From: Megascapheus bottae
Lineage: Eukaryota; Chordata; Mammalia; Rodentia; Geomyidae
Length of the DNA stretch: 64,000 nt
NCBI GenBank assembly: GCA_024803745.1
Contig: JANJXV010000002.1
Span: 40,755,757 to 40,819,756, forward strand
Direction of reading: 5' to 3'
The notes beneath the pieces were generated by a model. The model had not been told where the DNA came from and searched no databases. It was given only the letters and a program-made list of their open reading frames with translations. Shown here one piece after another: positions 58,128 to 64,000 of this stretch; the first letter of the stretch is position 1; the number at the start of each line of letters is the position of its first letter. The translations under genes and the position numbers were made by a program.

Positions 58128-59985
58128 TTTCAAATAAAGCTTGAAAGTTGTGGAGATAAAGCTAGTAAAGAAACAGGAAGTTCACATTGTCTTACAACAT
58201 TGGAAAACAAAATGGTTTGTATGTATATACAATTATTATAACCTTGTAGTACTCTGAAGTCTCAAACTTCTTTTAAAACACCTGCTAAAACTTGTTCATT
58301 TGAATGAAGGAAAGTCCCATATCCCTATCATCTAAGAAAATTATGCTCTAACAACATTATCTGTTCATGGAAAACTCAATACTAAAGAAATTAATTTTAC
58401 TGTTTAAGTATAATTATGAGAATAAAGGACTTAATTTTATCAACTGAAGGAAAATATGTAGATGTAGAAGAGATATAAAGCAAAAGTTTTCACCAACTCA
58501 TCTCATTCAGTTGCTATGATGTAGATTTTTTTCAACTAATTCATCGAAGAAATTCCATCAGTAAAACAAATTACTCAAAGCTAGTCATTCTATGAATTTT
58601 CATTGATTTTTTTATGACATGGTTGAGACAGGCATTTTAGTTATACCTCCTTAAAATTTCTCTAGACTAGAACAATTGTAATTATGTTTATGAAACTTTG
58701 TGGCTTAGATCTACCTATAAAATAACCGAAGATCCTAACTGACTACAAATATAGGATTATAATTTACATAAATGTAACACCTGATTCTATTTTCTCTATT
58801 AATGTATTGAATCCTACTTGTAAGCTATCACAATAAGAAAGATGGCTGTTCTAAAACTTCTATTACTTTAGTTCTATATCCAGATTTATAGTCACTGAGG
58901 AAGGGAGATTTATGCAGAATATATAGGTCTAAGACAAGGGCTCATAGATAAGAGATGAAAGATTGAGCTGAATTTGAGAAAAGTAGGGAAGAAGTCAGAG
59001 GTCACCTTGAAAGTTCCCCAATTCTTCTTTTGTCTTTCATGAGGATCACATGATTAAAAAATAGTTGTGATCCGTGGCAAAGATTTGTTACAATGAAAGC
59101 AAAAATATTAGGGATAGCAACAGGCACTTGGCAGGGAAATCTGGGGAAAAACCAAATTCAGGATTCTAAGAATCCTTTCCTGGTAAAGTCACAGGTACAG
59201 GGTAATTCCTTTAGCATGGAAATGCAACAATGTATGTGAAATATCATTAGAGAAATTCAATGGAGACTAGTTGCCTGAAGTCTTAACTGGTGACTGTTCA
59301 TGAAAGTACACTCTCATAACAAGAATTGACACTCGCTAAAGAAAAGCAGGTGTTCAGCATAAACCAGTTTACACCAGTGAGGCACTGGGAATTGGCCTTA
59401 TCATTTATAGTATAGAGGAAATGCTAATAAAATCAGTGGGTCCAGAAGCCCATTAAGGGCCAATTTAATAAGCAAATTTTTCTAAGAATCGCAGTCTCAA
59501 GCCTACTTTGATCATTTTTTTTTGTGCATGGGCAAAATAAGAAAGCATTTTTATTTCATGTTACTGTATTGTAATCTTTGGTCAGCATTTTCATATAGTA
59601 ACTGATTTAGTTTTCTCAAAATCTCTGTGTTATACCTACCAAAGACCTTAACCTGAGAAGTGACAAGATGAAAGAAACCCTTTATCCCAGCCCTTAAAAC
59701 CTAAGATTGCTTTAAGATTCTATTTTATATGCAATGATAATAATGAAAGTTTAGAATTGTCACTCATTCCAGTGGACCCTGTGACTTTAGAGATTTAGAG
59801 ATCTATTTTCTCCAGTATCCTATATTGGGACATGCCATCTAAACTCTGAAAAATAAAAGTTAATGTTTGTATTAAAAATTTAGTGTTTATATATATTCAT
59901 TCATATTTTAGATAAGGTTCTATACTTAAAGCTTACTTTCTTCAGACTTCCCACAGAGAAAGAGGATTACTGAGGGAGGTTATTA
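58128..59985. other. Unique AT-rich sequence
   Basis: No gene, RNA or recognisable repeat. Confidence 0.45.
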
Positions 59986-59989
59986 TAGT

Positions 59990-60468
59990 AATTAGGGTTT
60001 TCTAGAGAAACAGAACCAATGAGAGGTGGTATAAAGTTACGTACATACATAATTGGTTTATATGACTATACAGCCTAAGTCCTTGGTGTGCTGGGTGAGT
60101 TGGCAAGTCAAAAGCTCAGGAGAGCTGATAGTGTGGTTCCAGTCCAAAAGGCTAGAAGGCTCAAGTCCCAGAAGCACCTGACGTTTCAGTTCTGTTCTGA
60201 GGGAAAAAATAATGTCTAAGGTCTGGGCAGCTAAGCAGGAGAAAATTACTTGTCTGTAGAAAAGGATATGATTTTTGTTTTATTTATTTAAGGCTTTTTT
60301 ATTTCCAGTCAATTGGTTAAGTCCCACACAAATTAGGAAGTCAATCCACTTTATTCTGCCAAAAATTTAAATATGAAACGCCTAACACAAGCACATTCAA
60401 TGTTTGACCACATATCTGGATATCACATGGCCATGTCAGGTAGACATAAAAAAATGAACTATGACAGA
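59990..60468 (+). mobile_element. Ancient mammalian interspersed repeat
   Basis: Starts TTAGGGTTTTCTAGAGAAAC, AGAACCAATGAGAGG, then TGAGTTGGCAAGTCA, GGAGAGCTGATAGTGTGGTT, and ends near GTTTGACCACATATCTGG and CAGGTAGACATAAA. I recognise this series as a repeat widespread in placental mammals but cannot name its family with certainty. Confidence 0.65.
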
Positions 60469-60469
60469 T

Positions 60470-61797
60470 TGCAGTGCCTTTCTTCACAGAAGGAATGGGT
60501 TTGGGATGGGTCAAATAAATGCAGAGACTGTGGATATGTTTAATCTAACCATTTTTCTTTCTCACAAATAAAATTTTTCATGACACAGAAAGATGTGGCT
60601 TTTATCAGATAGCCAAGAACCATTATTGCCCTTTCCATATCCTTTTCTACACTTCTTTTGGGAAATCACTTCTATATTTGCAACTATTAAGTGGTGTCAA
60701 CAATTTTAAAACATAACCTTCCTGGCACACTGTTGATCTTATGATCCAGGTAAATAAAGCATCACACATTTTTACTTCCCCTATACTTATCTGTCAGTGG
60801 TGTGGGTTAAGGGGGTAAGTAAAAGCATATAAGCTTATGCTCTACTTTTGCATATGGAGGTGAAGGAAGACAATGGGCATCTTTAATTTCATATATTTTG
60901 TGAAGTCCTTCAGTTCCTGCTATGCCAATGAAAGTCTCCTTCATTGAGTCATGAAGCTATAAATGCATTTCACAATCAAATCAGAATGATCTAGATAGCT
61001 TTCCATTCACAACCACAATGTTTCTAGGTAGTTATGCTAAATTTTAAAATTTGCTTTCAGTGGCTAAATTTCATGCTAATCCCTTTGGATTTTGCTTTAT
61101 TTCTCCATTGACTAGCTTATCTTTGGCCCAAATTTCCTAAGCTAAATGATTCTCCTTTGTGTTAGTTACTATTATCTTGTTCATAATGAGCCAGAACCTG
61201 ACAGTCTGTGTCAGATTTATAAATAATTCACAGAGATGCATGTGTGAAAATGTGTGCCATGAGAGCTTGCTGCCAGAGTCCTTGTCTTTTGTGTGATCCT
61301 GGATGGCACTTTGTGGTGTTACCTTTTTCCTAAGTAACTCAGAGACTGCCTGTTTCCCACTGATGTTCAGAAAAGCAATTTCCCCTCTAATGTGCCACTG
61401 CCAAGTCGCTGGGAGGTGGTTCCTGGGGGATGTTTGTGTGTTTGTATAGTGCACGTTTTTCCCTGATGACTGCTGTCATATCCACTCACTTTGATAGTCA
61501 AAATAAGTCTTTAAAATTGTTTCACTGTGCACTCTAGTCTAATCCAAGACTGAAACAATCAGGATGACTTTTCTTGCCTCTTTCAGCACCAGCAACATCA
61601 AGATAGCAACAACCCTTGCAGCTTAAAGAATGATTACCATTGCTGTTGTTGAAGATATGAGAGCCTGATAGAAGGCAGCTTGGCTTTCATAAAAGAAATT
61701 GTCTCTCCAGGGCTTAGAGTGGCTCAGAAAGAGCATGCCTGGGGAATCAGGAAGACACTATCAATGGCACAGATGGACCAGAGGTGCCATTTCAGAG
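60470..61797. other. Unique sequence
   Basis: A 105-codon minus-strand frame (61137-61454) in less AT-rich sequence shows no known domain. No repeat was recognised. Confidence 0.4.
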
Positions 61798-61875
61798 CCT
61801 CCCTCCTTCTCTCCCTCCCTCCGTCTCTCTCTCTCTCTCTCCTTCCCTCCTTCCCTCCCTCCTCTCTCTCTCTGC
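61798..61875. repeat. Polypyrimidine (CCTT)n/(CT)n tract
   Basis: About 75 bp of nearly pure pyrimidine on the plus strand. The overlapping open frames on both strands are low-complexity artefacts. Confidence 0.95.
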
Positions 61876-62530
61876 AACATGTTCCAGCCCTACCATTGTT
61901 GGCAGAAATTCTTGCAAGGTTAAGGATGAAGGTGAACAGTACCAAATTAGTAGAATCCTGTGAGTCATGACAGTTCCAACACAGCCCCTAGCTCTTCTTC
62001 ATATTAAATTACAGTGTGGGGTATGTTAGCTTGCATTGGGATGATTAACCACAAGGCAGACTTACCTGCAAAGGTGGTAGTTTATGTCATTGTGTAACAT
62101 CAATTGAGAGAGAAACAGAGACAGAGGAGGGGGCAAAATGATTTAAATTCATACTATTTTTGACTCATTGTCTTTAATGTATGGTATTGTTTTCAAACCT
62201 GATATCTTAAAACTTTTAACTAAAGGGGTCCATGAGGAGACATCTGATGCATAGTGCCAATAGTCAAATAGACTAGGAGATCTCTCTTAAACACCTGACA
62301 TTACCTATAGAAATCCTAATGTGACATTTAACACACACACAGAAACAAACAGACATGAGTTATCTTTGTTGAATGAAGCACTGTAAAGATTGGGTTAGAA
62401 TCACTTACATTTAAGAAGAGGGGATAAATTATATCTTGTATTCCCCTCACCATTTGAGGAAGAGCTGCATTCAGATAAGAAGGAGGATTTTTTTTGCTAT
62501 AGCAGTCTTACAACAGAGTAAGATGTGTTT
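61876..62530. other. Unique sequence
   Basis: No gene or recognisable repeat. Confidence 0.45.
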
Positions 62531-62532
62531 GT

Positions 62533-62730
62533 AACAGCAATAGCTAGCAATTATTGAGCTCTTACTGTGTGCCAGATGCTGTGTTAACTGTTTATACTAA
62601 TACATAATAGACTTGTTCCCACTCTATGAGTTAAGCATGTACTTATGTCTGTTTTATAGATGGATAGACTGAAACTTAAAGAGATTAATTTCTTTGCCTA
62701 AGGTCACATTGTCAGTTAGTGATTAGACTC
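62533..62730 (-). mobile_element. MIR SINE, near full length
   Basis: The plus strand reads AATTATTGAGCTCTTACTGT, GTGCCAGATGCTGTGTTAAC, TTTTATAGATGGATAGACTG, TTTGCCTAAGGTCACATTGT, which is reversed MIR from 3' to core. The clearest MIR in the window. Confidence 0.88.
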
Positions 62731-63668
62731 TGTATGTTTTCTCCTTTTACTGGGAAAAAGAACAAAACTGAAAACAACAAAAAAATGGCAGGAGATTATC
62801 TGTCCTATCCTTGGAAATGTGTTAGCAGGGATATAACTGGGAGGTGGAATTCCATGGTTCATCTTGCTGCATTTAGCATCGTTTCCAAGACTGGGCCTGG
62901 TTTTCTAAGGCAAGATTCACTAGGATCAAACATCATTTTTGCTTGACTGCAGATTAGAAATCTGAATGCGTTTGTTTCTGTTTACACCCCTTTCCAGCTA
63001 AAATCCTCCCTTGTTAGCTGTCGACAATGTCACTTCCACATTTTCATGTGATGGGTTTCTACTGCTGCTTATTTTGAAACAGAGGTGATAATTAATCTTA
63101 CCACATTCAAGCACTGCAAACATATTTCAATTTCAAATGAGATAAGATCCAAGTTGAAACACCCACACTTATATTTTAGATAGCTTTGTACCATACATCG
63201 TAACTGGCCTGCATTTTCTCTGTGGCAGTCCATTATCGAAGATGAGAGTAGAATTATTTCTAGCAGGTAGTCTCAGCCAAACAGAGAGCTGACACAGGAG
63301 CAGCTCTCTGAGATAGGAAGTTGAAGGAAGAAAAATGGAATCTGGCTAATATTAGTCATTTTGTGACCAGTATACTTCTCCTCCTTTACCATGTGTATTG
63401 TTTAAAAGCATGCAAATTAAAAACATATGTACAGCACCAATTAAACACATATTGCTGGCTATGTATCTCCTGCATTGATGTCAAAATCTGAATAAGATCA
63501 GAGTTTATTAAAATTAAAATAAGTGGCATGCAATTATTGTGGTTTATGATGACATATGAATTGTAGACTATGATTTAGTAAATGCCTTTTACAAGTGACT
63601 CCATGTTAATAATTAAAATAATTTCATATCATATCATAATGGTAGACAATAAGAAATGTATAAAGGGG
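62731..63668. other. Unique sequence
   Basis: No gene or recognisable repeat. Confidence 0.45.
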
Positions 63669-63671
63669 TTC

Positions 63672-63906
63672 ATGCCAGAGCTAGTGCCTCTAATCCTAGT
63701 TATTCAGGAAGCTGAGGTTTGGAACATCCTGGGAGGAGATGATCTTGAGATTCCATCTCTAAAATAACCAGTAAAAACCCAGAATGGAGGCAAGGATCAA
63801 ATGATCAATTGTCAGCTGAGCAAGCAAGCCCAGCAAAATAAGCTCAGGAAGAATATGTTATGAGTTTCCAACCTTGGAACTAGCACCAAAAAGAGAAAGA
63901 AAAAGT
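63672..63906 (+). mobile_element. Old B1-type dimeric SINE
   Basis: B1-like start (GCCTCTAATCCTAGTTATTC then AGGAAGCTGAGG), CATCTCTAAAATAACCAGTA middle, and an ID-like right half ending ACTAGCACCAAAAAGAGAAA. It resembles an older B1/ID dimer more than B1-Geo. Confidence 0.7.
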
Positions 63907-63942
63907 CTACATAGAAGAAAATAAGAATAAAGAAAAAATATA

Positions 63943-64000
63943 AGCTGGGCATGGTGGCTCATACCTATAATCCCAGCTACTCAGAGGCTGAGATCTGAGG
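63943..64000 (+). mobile_element. B1-type SINE, cut by window end
   Basis: AAGCTGGGCATGGTGGCTCA followed by TACCTATAATCCCAGCTACTC is a standard B1/7SL-like start. It is probably a B1-Geo whose remainder lies outside the window. Confidence 0.88.

Noticed and set aside
61137..61454. 105-codon minus-strand open frame
   Set aside because: No domain recognised and no other coding signal. Length is within chance for this window.
61680..61970. Serine/leucine-rich or arginine/glutamate-rich open frames on both strands
   Set aside because: Produced by the polypyrimidine tract at 61798-61875.

Overview
This window looks like gene-poor nuclear DNA from a placental mammal, most likely a rodent of the superfamily Geomyoidea (kangaroo rats, pocket mice, pocket gophers). 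The clue is the dominant SINE, present in about 18 copies. It is a dimer whose left half is an ID/tRNA-Ala-like monomer with clear Pol III A and B boxes, and whose right half is the monomer described in the literature as Geo (IDL-Geo). The same right half also occurs joined to a 7SL/B1-like left half, called B1-Geo here as a working name. The species cannot be fixed from this alone. The DNA is AT-rich by eye. I found no host protein-coding exon, no RNA gene and no CpG island. The longest open frames with recognisable content are pieces of LINE-1 ORF2.

Layout: 1-5.5 kb holds IDL-Geo and B1-Geo copies and an ancient plus-strand L1 split by three SINEs, followed by a MIR and a MaLR LTR end. 5.5-9 kb holds two L1 3'-UTR pieces in largely unique sequence. 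9.4-10.6 kb is a younger minus-strand L1 ORF2 fragment with reverse-transcriptase motifs, two frameshifts and no 3' end. 11.7-14.3 kb holds more SINEs. 15.43-15.84 kb is a solo LTR with a 6-bp target duplication. 17.4-17.8 kb has two abutting SINEs. 20.2-24.3 kb is an old minus-strand L1 that has received another L1 3' end on each strand plus a SINE. 24.4-36 kb mixes old B1-type SINEs, L2, two MaLR-type LTRs and an inverted pair of L1-like repeats about 1.4 kb apart. 36-42.4 kb is almost free of recognisable repeats. 42.4-48.5 kb holds MIR, L1, B1-Geo and a large TCTA microsatellite, then an unrecognised partly open frame on the minus strand. 48.5-64 kb is unique sequence with MIR, SINEs, an L1 3' fragment split by two SINEs and one older interspersed repeat.

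The biology visible here is retrotransposition. SINE copies carry target-site duplications of the L1 endonuclease type, and several sites were used repeatedly, so relative insertion ages can be read from the nesting. The most useful observations are a B1-Geo subfamily with an internal duplication of about 50 bp, two places where SINEs abut at one reused target, the dated L1-into-L1 insertion, the solo LTR, the inverted L1-like pair, and one decayed open frame of unknown identity. I did not find a convincing new biological system. Family names and boundaries were assigned by eye, and ends are usually good to 5-20 bp.
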